Assembly: GCA_907165065.1 (NCBI GenBank)
Contig: OU015528.1
Coordinates: 41,221,515-41,285,514, forward strand
Direction of reading: 5' to 3'
DNA length: 64,000 nt
Source: Caprimulgus europaeus
Taxonomy: Eukaryota > Chordata > Aves > Caprimulgiformes > Caprimulgidae
The stretch's first letter is position 1, and every line of letters starts with the position of its first letter. The position numbers and the translations under genes were made by a program. Under the pieces are notes generated by a model. That model was given only the letters and a program-made list of their open reading frames with translations. It was not told the origin of the DNA and made no database searches. Shown one piece after another: positions 13,271-26,300 of this stretch.

Positions 13271-16200
13271 TCAACTAAAATTTAAAAATTTCTGCTCTGG
13301 TTTGTTACATCCTTTTGGAAGTCCTAATAAGTTTCTCTGTGCTATGCAGTGCAACAGATTATGGATCAGTTGCCAATTTGTCTATACTCTTTGTTCAATT
13401 CTGTTTCACACTGTTATTAAATGTGTAAAGTATCATTCACAGCACTTAACTCCAGAATATTTATTTTGGATAAAAAATTAATAATACAAATTCCTCATAT
13501 ATGCTACACATTCATAAAACATTCAGAAAAAGGTCCTTGTGAGATTATTCCTTATGAAAGGTACCATATAAAAAAAAGCAGGAACTTCTGTCCAAGAACG
13601 TGAAATAATCACATTGGTGGAAGACAACAGTGGTACAGAATGAAGGCAAAATGCTGCCTGACAGTGATAGGGATGCAAAGTACAATGGAGTCCTGCAGAG
13701 CTTTTAAAATTATTATAAGAGTTGTAAAGCTGAGGGTATAACTAAAATATTAAAATTATTTGAATAACAGAAAAGGAAGAAGAATTCAATACCTTCAGCA
13801 ATTTTCAGTATTAGCCATCTTTGTGTAGCATTACATATATTTCATAAAGATGAGAAGAAGAGCTAAACTGAATGCAGCTTTACCTTTCATTATTTGATAA
13901 TTTTTAATTTAATAGTCTTCCATTATAGTCCAAACTTTCTGTGTGTTTATTTGTGTTCTTGCACAGCTCCATCATTAGTGCCAGATTTGCAGCAGCAGGG
14001 AGGGGTGGAAGGAGGGGCTCATTAGTACCATGAGGAACATCCATCTTAATACATACCTTTTAAAATATCCATTGAGTTTATTCTAAAAATTAGTATTTTT
14101 GAATAGATGCAATATATTCCATATAGTCTACAGAACAGTGCATTGTAAATTGGGATTTTCACTTAAATTATCTGATTTCTGAATGTGGCATATTTTACTC
14201 CTTTTTAAATTTAAACCAGAATTTTTGCTGTTAGTATTTTTAACTGATTGCTTCACCACTAATGTTAGTTTGCTTAACAAGTATCACAAATACACAGAGA
14301 ATGTAACAGGAATAGTAACGAATCCAATGCTAGGACAAAAAATCTTATGGGTAAACCCATCAAATTGGGAAGAAAAATAGTGAAGAAAGGCTCTGCACTC
14401 TAAACCAACTAAATATGTCATCTATGCTTTAAGAATTGTGAAACTGGCCCCCATTGACCTGTCAAAATGTGTTAGTTTCAGCAAGAAAATATACTACTTG
14501 AAAGGTCAGGTCACAGACAATTCAACTCAAGAATCAGTAACGAGTGAACCTAAACAGTCATCAGATCCCAGCAAGTTGTCGGGGGAAAGGTTATCAGTCA
14601 AAGCACAAGAGTACACCATTGGTTTAGAGAGAAACTCTAACAAATGATTTTTCCATTCTGAATGTTTTCTTAATTGTGTGGCAATAATTACTCAAGGGGA
14701 TGTTAAGACTGGAAAATATGACAACAGCAATTGAAATGTACAGGTAAGAATGACAGAAGGGCATGAAAAACCTTTCAAAGAGTCATTCTTTCCTTTCCTA
14801 CTAATGAAGTAGAGCAAAGTCTCATATTTAAATCCTTAAATGAATACACCAGGTTTGTCAAGGGAAATAACTGTAAGTAAACTCATTTCTAAGTCTGAGA
14901 GGTGGTGGGCATATTCTAATTCATATCAGTGATATGATTTCTGCTACAGGTTTTTTTAGCCATATCTATTTTAGACTATAAGGGGTACTTATGTGATCTC
15001 AATAATATTCTCCATTGGCTCAGTGCAGAACTAAGATCCAGATCCAGCTCAGCTAAGTTCAGGCAATCAAATTACCTATGACAGGAGTTCAGCCATTCTA
15101 TGCTTCCTGAAGTCAATGGAGAATGAGAGGTCCTCACAGTACATCTCCCATTACAACACCATAAATGCCTCAGTGTATGTGTATCTCTCTGTGAACCCAA
15201 AGGACTCTAGGGAAACCAGACTCCTAATTCAGGCATCTGAGTTAGGTAGGTCAAATCTTGCCTTAGGCCCACAGTTTTAGTGCCTGAGTTAAACTGAAGC
15301 AAAAGTTTTTAAGTAGCTTAAATTAGTTTATATGAGTATTTTTCAGTGAAGAAACTCATCTGAGTTATGTAGGATATTTACCCTTTTAGTAGCTAAAAAC
15401 TTAGACAAAAGAGTAATGGTATACCTATATTAGATGTGGGGAACTCAATCAAAAAGACTCCTGACCAAAGACTCAAGAGAACTTCTCCCCTCTTCTTCTG
15501 AAGATTTCTCTTCTTTGCCCATTGTCAGTCAAAACTGTAGATGAGACAGAGAAGTCCAAAACATGAATTTGTGACTCTCCCACTTTGTACTTTAAGCACA
15601 TCAGCCTTTGAACTATGGGAGAGCAGAGCAGAAATTCTGCAATATCAGCTTTTTTAGAGTGCTGGCAACCCTACTTTACATTTTCTGTTTGCAATGGAGT
15701 ATTTTAATCACAGTGCAAGGGCTATGGCCTTAATTCTTACCATTAAATTCAAGTGTTAAATAAAAGATACAGATGTTGCTGATGTGAATGAAAAGCAGTT
15801 ACTTTGAAATGCTATTACTTCATCAGAGGTAATGTAAAAATAATTCTATATTCAATATTTATATGAACATAGTTGATGTAGATTACTGACTACCCTTTAC
15901 CAAAAATTACTTGACTTATAATTCTGATTTATATTTATAAAAATGTAAAACAACTATCGACTATAGTTGTTAGGGCTAATTTGTGTATCCTGGGAACTGA
16001 GCTGTGTTAGCTGGTGCTTTAAAGCTCACTATGCTAGACTTACAGGAACTGGAAGACCTGTTTCCTCATCTCTGGTGTGGCAACTTCTGTGCCTGGTTGT
16101 GGCAGTAATATGTGCCATAATCACAGCTCTGTTGTGCCTGACTTTGGCTGGAATTAACAGAATCATATCATATCATACCAAAATAATAAGATGTTTACTT

Positions 16201-19200
16201 ACAGAATTGTTCATTAATGGAGCACACAACAAGTAAGTTCCTACTTGAGATTTCCGTGAGGAAGACAGACTTAAAAATATAGTTCTGATAAAACCTTTCA
16301 GTGTCCTTTTATTTTGATGGTTATTTTTTTCAGCAATCTTTGGCTGGTTTATATGTGGATGCAAAAATTCTGCCTCCTCTTTGGGTAAAATAATTTAATG
16401 CAGTTTTCTCAATGAACTCCTGGGAACAAACTAAAATTAAAGCTTCACCAATGAAAAATACCTGTGTATTCTTGATAGTTCATTTCTCTTGTCAGATGTA
16501 CTGCAAATTTCTGGACTAGCATATCTGAAATATTAAAAGCTGTCTTGTTCATTCTTCCTTGAACACAACCTATCTACTCTTAAAGTCTGTAGAATCAATT
16601 TCCTTTTTAAGAATATATAACAACCGAGTCCAAAAGTCCAGATACCCTTCCAGCTATGCAGGACTTTGAATATGAGGAAGTCCTAATTCCCAAGGAGAAT
16701 AAAGGGTTGATTAAATGATCATTGCATGATATCATTGTGTGTTAACCCTGAAGTGTAAAATTAGAGATAGAACTATCTCTGCTGTTAAGTACAGGATATT
16801 CATCGCGAGATTGTGCAGTCACATTCTGAAGGCACTCCTGTTTCTACCACTGCTTGTCTGGAGTGCTTAGGTTCACAAAGGAGCCCAGGATACCACTGCA
16901 CAGACTGGTTGTATGTTTTAATAATTGATTACCTGTTAGACTTACAGCATCCAAGTTAGGCACCATCCTTTGCATGGCATATCCCTCACATAGCAAAGCA
17001 GAGAATGTCTAAAATACCCACAGACAAAAGATATTTTGCTCACCTATGGGTTTTAGGTACCTGATGTAAGTAAAATTTAGTGGTTGAACAGCATTAATCA
17101 ATAATGCATATGGACACATAGGATTCAGATATAATTTCAGTGTTTTACACAAAGTTTTGCCCAGAACAGAGGATAGAAATTAGCTGTTGCTTTTGCTTTG
17201 TGATGGTCCAAACTCATAGGAGTTTGCCTTTTTTCTTGCATCTGATGAAAACTTAATTGTTTCATCCAAAATAGATACCATCAAAAGAAGGAATGCACTC
17301 CATTGCACTGAATGGCCTGTTGTTTGGACTGTCTCCTAAGGTAAAAAAATGTTCAAATCACTGCAAGAAATATTTGAACTAGTTCTCCCCCCAGGAAAGG
17401 TATGATGATTAGCAAGCAATTGACTAAAAGAAGGAGTGTTTTCTTCCTTTAAGCCATATACTGAGAGAAAAGACAGAACAGGATTTAGGGCTATGAATCC
17501 TGATGAAGGAGGGATATATTCCTTCAGCCAGGCAGCCAAAGGAAAACAAAGTTTTATTGTTGTTCTTTGTGTTTGATATTGGACAGCTATTGTAACCCAC
17601 CACTTGCTCTGTTGCTTTCTTAGATATCACCCTCAGACAATTATAATCTTGTGTTTGTTCTAGGGGCAGTCCAGGGGCACACGGAATACTTTGGGAGCTA
17701 GTAGGGTGAAAATGATGTGTATGATTGAGGCGTGCTGCAGTGTTCTCCCTGAGGACACTCTTGTTCTTTTGCAGTTTCCTCCAGATTGGATGGAGTTCAC
17801 TCTTCTCAGAAAGAAATGTTATGGCTGTGTGAGGGATTACAACCGTGCCCTGAAAATAACAACACACAACGGCAAGCCCCGTGCCTGGCTTCTTCCTTTA
17901 CCCAACTCCAATTACTGTGCGACATTCCTTTCTTGAGTTCACAAATTTCTTATACTCCCACCATTTTCTGATGGGCAAAGGGAGAGGGACCTCTCCATGG
18001 AGCTCTCTGACCCTACAATAGCCTTCTGAACTGTGTCACAATTGGGGTATGCCTGAGGCTTTTTTTTTTTTTTTTTGTCTTTTGAACAGTACCAGTCTTT
18101 GTTGCCTTATTGGCCTGTGGTTGAATGAATCTTTTGGGTGAATGACGTATTCTTTGACATTATCCATATTGGTTTCACAGAGAAGGATATTAAAATTACC
18201 TAACCTTATTATTTGTGTGATAGTCGCTGATAAAACTATTGTATTTACTAAATTCTATTACACTATGATACATGAAAGCCCAAATTTATTATAAACAAGA
18301 TGTTGGCTTTTAGAAAATACTTTCTCTTTTCAAACAACAGAGATTTACAGGGAAATACATGAAGCTCTACCTTTGCAATTCTAACAGCCAAAACTGGATA
18401 GAGCAATAAGGCAAAAGATAATGAACACATAACTGGGGTATTGTTGGAAAGACAGGGTCTATCTAGAAAGGATCATGAATAGACTACATATTACATAGCT
18501 TAATGTTTGAAATCAAATTACTGTGCATTGTATATCATCACACACACAAAAATCCTACCTTCCTTCAAAAAGTAATAGTTTGTGTCATAGAGCATGTACT
18601 CTAGAGAGCTAAACTGACACAGTACAGATGCATCTGGCATTTCTTACTCAGTCTTAATACTCAATAAAAGTACTATTATAAAGACATGGAAGTTGTATAA
18701 TTTCCTGTTTTTAAAACAGGGAAAACTGATTATGCCACAAACATTGCCAAACTGGCACTAGGTTGGTTAAGCAGGAGACTTGAAAACCTTACATTCTACG
18801 TAAAAACCTGGCCATGTGGGCTGAGCAGAACTCACATGAGTTTACTCTTTATTATACCATGAACCCTAAAAAGGGAAAAATGTACATAAACATATAGCAC
18901 TGAATTTACTGAAGAGATAGTTCCTTTGAACAGATCTGCGGCTAGTGAAATATATTCATATAGATGATACAGAAAATTAAGTGCCCATGACTGACATGAC
19001 CTTTTTCATATGTCAAAAGAAAGACACGTACAGTTTTCAGTATGAATAGGGTATGGGTGGTTATTTCTCCTACCTACCTTTGGGAAATGCCAGACAATGT
19101 GGCTTCCTTGTGAGAGGGAGAAGATAAGAACATTCTGAGATGAATTCTTTCTTTTAATGAACTGAGAGTCTGAGTCAGTATCATTATTTTAGTCATTACC

Positions 19201-19600
19201 AACAATTAATTTATCTATAAAGTGCATCCTATAACTCTGGATTAACTGCAAAATTGTGTAACCATAAAAAGTACTGCATTTTATGAAGTTTGAAGCAGAA
19301 ATAATTCCTGATAAAGCTCTCTTAAGAATTTTTCTTGATACTTTCAGACAACATGAATCAAACTGCTACTGAACATTTGGGTTTGTAAGTATGTTAGGAA
19401 GTATTGCTGAAGCATTGTGACTCCCAGGAGTGGTCATATATTTAAAGTCTAGTGTTTATTTTAGGGTCAAATAAGAGGTTCAGCATCATGCTTGATGACA
19501 TAAGCAGAAGTATAAAGCCATGAGCTCAGTTAGAAACTGAGATGCAGCCCTGGTATTTCTTTATGACCCCTTTGTTTCTATTTACAATGGCAAATTATTA
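13271..19600. other. Unannotated non-coding stretch
   Basis: No gene is recognisable. The segment at about 15020-15300 has phrases such as CTTCCTGAAGTCAATGGAG and AGGCATCTGAGTTAGGTAG that resemble old amniote interspersed repeats. At 16162-16178 there is a three-unit ATCAT tract. Around 17420-17940 the GC content rises and frames overlap on both strands, with no domain visible. A run of 17 T occupies 18060-18076. A short inverted repeat, CCTGTTTT/AAAACAGG around a central T, is at 18704-18720. Confidence 0.55.
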
Positions 19601-19605
19601 GGGAC
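19601..19605. repeat. Target-site duplication, left copy (GGGAC)
   Basis: GGGAC immediately precedes the LTR start TGTCCTGG at 19606 and recurs exactly at 20267-20271. Confidence 0.88.
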
Positions 19606-20266
19606 TGTCCTGGTTTTTTAGCTGAAATAGAGCAGTTTTCTGGTTTGGGTTGTTTCTTTTTTTTTTTTTTTTTTCAGTAGCTAGAATTGTGCGGCGTTTT
19701 CCTTCCAGCCTGGGACTCGCTGTGAGAGAGAGACTGATAACATACCAGTGTTTACATTTTTGTCACTGGAAGTGAAGGACTTTGTGTTCTGTTAGTCCAC
19801 AAGCACAAGATTTAAGAGGGAAGAAGAATATTTAAATTAGTAAATTTAATTGACAGTTAGATATGCCAATGGGGTATTCTATGTCATACCACATCATGCC
19901 CAGTATATTAGTGAGGGACTCTTCCTCTCTTGCTCTCTGTCTTTCTCTCGTTCTTCCGGGATTGTCACTCCTCTGGGATGGTTATCTGGGAACAGGCCGG
20001 GCTCGATCAGGAGGGGGGTGAGCTATAACGTTGGGTGTCATTCATTTGCATATTTTATTACTCTTATCATTATCACTACTATTTTAATATTAGTATTATT
20101 TTAAGTTTTCTTTCTATTATTAAACTGTTCTTATCTCAACTTATAAGACTCCTTGTCCTTGCCCCCCAATCCTCTCCCCTATCCCCTATCCCCTGGGAGT
20201 TGGGGAGAAGTGGGTGAACGGCTGTGTTGGCTACTAGCCAAGGGCTAGCCAAGTGAAACTAGCACA
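19606..20266 (+). mobile_element. Solo LTR of an avian endogenous retrovirus, family 2, plus strand
   Basis: A 661-bp solo LTR beginning TGTCCTGG and ending GCACA, bounded by a perfect 5-bp duplication, GGGAC. An ATTAAA polyadenylation signal lies at 20119-20124, after an AT-rich run of TTATCATTATCACTACTA type, and is followed by a C-rich stretch near 20160-20195. A T-homopolymer of about 16-17 nt lies near 19658. A second copy of the same family is at 44830-45420: both share GATATGCCAA, an ACATCATG...CAGTATATTA block, the ATTAAA signal and the C-rich downstream part. The 5-bp duplication fits ERVL-type elements. No viral gene lies inside or beside it. The family name is not assigned. Confidence 0.9.
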
Positions 20267-20271
20267 GGGAC
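20267..20271. repeat. Target-site duplication, right copy (GGGAC)
   Basis: Exact match to 19601-19605, directly after the LTR's terminal CA. Confidence 0.88.
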
Positions 20272-20370
20272 CTACCAAATGAAGCTCATTGGTGTTCTCT
20301 GAATGATCTCCTAAATATTTTAAATAATTACTTAATAAAGGTGTGAATTTATCCAGGGTGTCAGTTTCTA

Positions 20371-20395
20371 AACTAACCCAATAATTGGGTTAGTT
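20371..20395. repeat. Perfect 12-bp palindrome with a one-base centre
   Basis: AACTAACCCAAT at 20371-20382 is followed by a single A, then its exact reverse complement ATTGGGTTAGTT at 20384-20395. It lies about 100 bp beyond the solo LTR. Twelve matched pairs with no real loop would suit a cruciform or a dimeric protein site, but nothing nearby indicates a role. Confidence 0.85.
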
Positions 20396-22140
20396 CAATA
20401 AAGCAGCAGTGAAATGATAGAAGATTCCAACTGCTATGACCAGCAAGGGAAAGACTTTGTGAAAATTATAGTAACAAAAATGATTAGCACTAGCTCTTGT
20501 GTCTGTTTTCCCACTTTAATTCTCTCTTTTCCTCTTCAATCCACCCCTTTCTCTGCTCTTTTCCTTGTACCATCTTTTGTTTCAGTCTCTGCTCTTCAGC
20601 TATTTCACTTCTGTCACAGCAACCTTCACTTCACTGCCCAGAGTCTTCCACTTTTCTACTTACCTTCTTCTCATCTCAGCTTTCTAGACCAGCTCGTCCC
20701 ACTGGCCCTCCTACATCCCAGCTCTTTGATGAACTTTTCTCTCCATCTTTTACCCCACCTATTTTCCATATAGTGTTTTCTAATTTTATGTTAATAAACA
20801 ACCAAGTTTTCCTATTCTTATCTCCCCTTCTTGTTCAGCCACAGTCGTTTCCTTTCATTCTCTCTATTGCCTTTCAGTCCCAGATGCAATTCTCAGTCTC
20901 AACATTTTTTGTAACATATTTCTTCTCCCCATGAAAAATATTTTTCAGTCCTCACGGGGTAGTTTCTATCTGCTTGCCAAAGTACCAGGGGCTTGGGCTT
21001 CCTCATGTCAATTTGTGTGCTTGTATCCATCCTCCATGTGTCTTGGTCCTGAGCAAATGCAGGCTTGTCACATGCACAAGCCTTGAAGTGGCAGAATATG
21101 ATAAATTCTTCTTTGATGATGGAACATGAGCTTTCTGACCAGCATTACCATCAGCCAGGAAGATGGGAAAATGCCTCGTGAGCATGAAGATTTTATCTTT
21201 TAAATTAAGGTCTCTACTGAGAGTATGTAAATTAAAAATTTTTAAACTCAACAAAATTTGGGAGACCAAGGCAAAGAACCATAGCTTTAGAAAGCTTTCG
21301 AAGGTAAGGAATTAAGCCACATGTGTCTCTCCATTTCTCAGACCAGAACAGATTACAAGTAAAGCCTTCAGGCAGCATGAAGTTATGCCAGACACTAAAA
21401 GCTCCCAATGGGCCACTTGAATAGAGTCTGAATACAGTATGGTTCAGTCACATTCATTGTCATAGTCAGGCAATGTAAAGATGGATACGAGAGTTTGATA
21501 GCTCTTTTCCTGCTGGGAGTATCCCTAGTTTTGAGGGAATCCCTCTCTGGAAAGGTGTAACCTCTGTTTACCTCCTTTACAGCAGGTGGATAGGCAACAG
21601 AGTGTCTCAAAGTTGCAATATTGTTTTCAGCTAAATACTAACACAACCATTTTTACACTTTTTAATGTTTATTTTTTGAAATCCATCCCTGCGTACAAGC
21701 CATTTCCTTCTCTAACTTGGCACCATACCATTCTTCTCAGTTGATTCTTCTAAATGTCTTAATGGCTGTGTCAGCTTCCTGTAATTGTTCTTCCAGTATA
21801 GGATTTCCTCCATTCCCTCCTACTAGCTCAGGCAATGTCCTTCTGGTTTATGCTTTAAAATGCTTGGATATGAGACACAGGCAAAAAGAAGAGACCAGTA
21901 TATATCAAATTCAGGCAGTCTTAAAAACAAATGGGAAAAACAGAGATCTGAACTATTCTTGCACTTGCTAGGTTTGCTCAGGATCTGTGAGCAATCTGTT
22001 ACCTTTAAACAGTTGTTCTACAATGACGTCTCAGGAAAAGGAAAAGGAAGCATGAGAACATTGACGAATAACCAAAAATAAGATAGTGATGTAAAGAATA
22101 AAGAGACTGGTTGGACTATGGTAAATTCCATTACTATTTA

Positions 22141-22283
22141 GCATTTAGGCAGCACTTTGTAAACATGAATTAACTCTTACAGTTTTCACACCAGCTCTCA
22201 CAGTGAGAACAACTGAGTATCATCTTCACTATATAGTGGAGGTAACATAAGAACAAAGTCTCCAATGGCATGACTATCGGTAG
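22141..22283. repeat. Possible ancient L2/MIR-type remnant
   Basis: The phrases CTTTGTAAACATGAATTAACTC, then TATCATCTTCACTATATAGTGG and AGTCTCCAATGGCATGA follow the order of the conserved 3' part of L2 and MIR-like elements: a 'ctttacaaacattaatta' block, 'attatccccattttacagatgggg', then 'ttgcccaaggtcaca'. Divergence is high and the match is from memory of the family, so this is tentative. Confidence 0.35.
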
Positions 22284-23220
22284 TCTTAGTTCCAGTCATC
22301 ACGTCAGTAGTAAAGTTGACTCAAAACCTAAAGGTATTTGGTTGAAGCTATAAAAACTGCCTACAGCAGAAATACTGCAGGTCCCAACTTACATTCTGAT
22401 CTCTCAATGTGTCCCCCTTCCTTGAGGATTTCACAGGCTTACAGAAACACATTATATTTTATATAAGAAACTGGTCCTCGTGGCATTATAGATCACAAAA
22501 ATATTACAACACCTTGGAAAAGTAATGACTATGCTGAACATCAGTATATCTGAAAAATATCTGAAAGTTACATTGTCTCAGGATATAGCCCTTCAAAACA
22601 GTAATATAAATTATTAGTTCAACAGGAAAGAGCTAGTAACCAACACGATGGCCTTCCTGTGCTAGATGGGGTCCCTTGTTTCATAGGCTGATCCAGTCTC
22701 TTTGCCTGACATTACTGACCACTTTACACTTTCTGGCTACTCTCCTTTACTGAGGATGATCAGTGTTTCTCATAATGGGGATTAGAAACAGCCTACCTTC
22801 CTGCACCTCCACATCTCTGATCAATTAGCAAGTGGGTGGTACTCACACAGAAGTCACTTTGCTCTATGTGCAAGTTATTAACCTTAGTGTTTTCATTTCC
22901 AAAACCTTTACTAAAATGTCATCTGGCTCAAAAGACTCCCAAAGCATAAAGTGCTTAAAATTTCCTCGGTAACATCCCTGCACACTAAAAGTATTTTTGC
23001 AAGAATGGTCTTGTTGGCAATACAGAGACAGTAGGCACCTGAGCCTTGCTGAGACCCATAGACTTCTTCAATCTATTCACCTACATGGCCAAATTGTGTG
23101 GCTTTTTTTCTGAAGAGACCACTCCGGTCAGGCCTTGCACAAGCAGTGGAAAGGGCAGCGATGTTTCTTGTACCCCTATTCAGTAGCCAGGCAATTAGAA
23201 AACTCAAGTGGGTTGTGGGA

Positions 23221-23308
23221 GGCTTGAATTCACAATCTTCTAATCTTCTTCTGCCTGAGGGGATGCAAATGTACATGTTCAATCAGTAAGACCAGTGTTC
23301 TAGCTACC
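23221..23308 (-). repeat. Possible tRNA-derived SINE or tRNA relic
   Basis: On the minus strand, GTAGCTAGAACACTGGTCTT at the 5' side resembles a tRNA A-box region with its D-stem. About 45 bases further, GATTGTGAATTCAAGCC resembles a degenerate B box and T loop. This is the layout of tRNA-headed SINEs, but the spacing between boxes is stretched, as if by an insertion. It cannot be a working tRNA: no acceptor stem is visible and the B box lacks its first G. Confidence 0.3.
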
Positions 23309-26300
23309 TGGCCAGGATGTTCTGCTAGAAAGCAGAAAGCTTCTGTAGTCTCTTGCTAAAGATCTCCCACCTCACAGTGAGCAACTGAAAAAGAAATAGA
23401 GAATCCAGTACCACAGCAATCAAATAAGCAGTTGTCAACAGTATTTATGACTCTTAACTGGCTTACTCAAGCACATTCTTTCTGTCTTTTTTCCTACCAT
23501 TCAATTTCTTCTATAAATTTAAGTGTCTCATCATACAAATAAATTGTAATGTCAGGTGAGTCAGGTCTCACCTGTATGCGTGGAAACAGAAGGAAATGAA
23601 TGTCAGTTGTGTGAATTTGTCTAACTACAGAGTATAGCAAAAAAGTTAAGTAATTAAAAAGGCAAACTGGTTACTTTCACTTTTAAATGCACATGGTAAG
23701 CAGTATGTGAAGCTGTTGAATGATAACTCCTGAATTTTCATTATAGGAAAAACCAGACTGTGCAACCTGAGCTTTATATCATACACTGCATTCTTAAAAT
23801 TTTAACTCTTAATGGAGGAGAGAAAGAGATGATGGTTCATGATCTGATGATCCTTCATTGGCCACACAGATACAATATCTTAAAGGAGAAGGAAAGAGCA
23901 TGGTTAAGGACCTACAGGGTGAAACAAACACTTACACAGTGCATTGTACTTGAAAATGTGTACATGAAATCTGCCTGGAGGATGAGAAATTCAGGTGTGA
24001 AATGGGTGCAGCTACAGTTGCAAATTTAATAAGATATGAAGTTGTTTTTTCCTTCAGTGTGCAGTATTGACATGCCTGTGGCTGCAGGCACATAAGAGAC
24101 TGAATATAATTGAAGTTCTGGCAGCAGACATAAAATCGTATTATATTAAACATCTCTTTGCAATTAATACACTCTTGATTATACCTTTTTTTAAAACATA
24201 CTGGTGAATCTCAGGTTTCTGTGAGAGAGAAAGAATGATGTCTCATTTAATTGTATTTTGTTCCATTACAAATACTTCCCATACCATTGGCAAACTTAGC
24301 ACCTTCAGTTGTGTAGTAAATACTGTGGCACAATCTGTCAGATAGTTTGTTTTCTCTCTCCTGACTAGGGAAGGAATTCTATTCTCAATGGAGTGTTTAG
24401 TTTTCTTGGTCTGTTTTTAGAAGTCCATGATGTTCTGAAATGCCTCTGTGGGTATGACCTACTGTCATGCATCATATTCAGCAGGTCAGCTGAAATTGTA
24501 GATGACAGTCCTTAATCCAGACCATAACTAAGCCTATTAGCTGTACTAGCACCAAATGGCTGAGTGCCTTGCACAGAAAGACTTAAGGCTAACTGTACAA
24601 AATGACAGAGATATCTAAAGCTGATATCTGAATTTCCCACTCTGCTGTCATTTGGTACAGGTGATGGAAATATACTGTCATGGTGAGAAACGACAAGTGT
24701 GTTGAAAGGGCAGGGTACTTAGGTTTTCCTCTCTGCAATCAGGTATTTCTTGTTGTATTTCTGTGATTTTTTATGAGATATCCATTTGAGTTAACATCTC
24801 AGTTTCTGAATTGTCCAGCTAAAAATGAAAAATATAGCCAGCCTCAGCAATTGGTTATCCACTGGGTGAGCCTTTCCTTTAATCTTTGATCTTCCAGTTT
24901 GCATTTTTACCTTATTGTTGATCAAGCTCAGGAACACACACTTTCTCTGTAAGTGTCTTTATTACCACATAAAAGAACCTGTCTCTCTATCACTCAAAGA
25001 ATAATCAAGGAATCTACACAAAACTGAATAAGTTGAATGACAAAATATACTGAGTTGGGTGAAAATGCATTGGTCAAAGGTACCTTATAACCTTGAAGAC
25101 AGAACTTTATTTAGTAGATCAGAAGAGTAGGGTTCAAATCTCTGTATATGTGAATATACAGGAAACTAATTTTCATCAGAGTGCTGGGGGGCAGGCAAAA
25201 GCCTGACAGGGCTTTGACAGGGTATCTCAGGAATCAATGGCTATGATTTTTAAAAGACAAAAAAATTGCCTTTCTCCCTGTGCCTTGATAAGGCTGCGTA
25301 CAGGAGTCTCTCGTGCTTTACCACCAGCTCATTTAGACAACTCTTTGCTCAGTACGTTGATTTCTCTGACTCTCATCACACTGGAAGAAGAGTCAGGGTG
25401 TGTGACCCATGGCTGCTGGTTCTACACCAGGGAGAAAGTCAACAAGGTCAGTATTGCAACAAGGAGTGGGGCCCTTTTTTATAGAGAGCTTAAACACTGA
25501 TCTTCAACTTGATTTAATGCTTCGAGGAGGTTAGTGCAGAGGATGTCTTGTTTCTGTGCCTTGTGTTTATATTTCTGTTGTATACCTGGGTTTTATATAG
25601 TGTCAGTGTCAGGTTTTTAAAGCGTGGTAACAGTAATCAAAGATGTACTGTGACCAACTCTATTATCAGATAAATGCTGCAACTGTAAAATCACATAAGC
25701 ATACTGAAGGAAACAACTATGTACAATGCATACACTAAGCATATGAGATTAAGCAAAAGTCCCCCAAAAAATATTTTTAAAAAGACGAATAAAGTCTAGT
25801 TATCCCGCAGAAAGACGAAATTCACAACCCTCCACCACGGTCCATTTACCTTTCCTATTACTCCCTTTGTGGCCGAAAATCTTCACAGAATTCTCTGAGG
25901 AAATGAGCTTTAAGAGCAATTCTCTGTTATTGTCTGTGCATGGTGGCAAAGGGCTCATTAACTTTCATCCCAACCAGGAGACATGAACTCAGCAATCTAT
26001 TTTTCCTCCATTTGCAGACTCAGGTATATCTTTCTTCGAATGCCAGATATCTAGATTCTGATGGCTTGCTATTTGTAAGAAACTATTGACTTTAGGAGGG
26101 AGGAGAATAAGACAAACTAAACTGAGAGCTCAAGTAATGAACAGATCTTGGTGATATCTCAGAAGCTTTAATGTCATGACAACAGATCCCATGATTTGTA
26201 TTTAGCAAATGAAATTCCTACCTTCCTGCCACTTCAGTATGATCCCTACATAACAGAAATTGTGAAAGTTCCTCAGGTAGTGGATGATTGTAGAAGGACA

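Noticed and set aside
15967-16236. 89-codon frame with a hydrophobic segment (LVWQLLCLVVAVICAIITAL)
   Set aside because: A membrane-like stretch arises easily from T-rich DNA. I see no homology and no flanking gene structure apart from a weak donor-like GTAAGT at its end.
17424-17867. 147-codon minus-strand frame
   Set aside because: Plus-strand frames overlap it, no domain or splice structure is visible, and its length is not unusual for 64 kb.
23221-23308. Functional tRNA gene
   Set aside because: The box spacing is too long, no acceptor stem is visible and the B box is degenerate.
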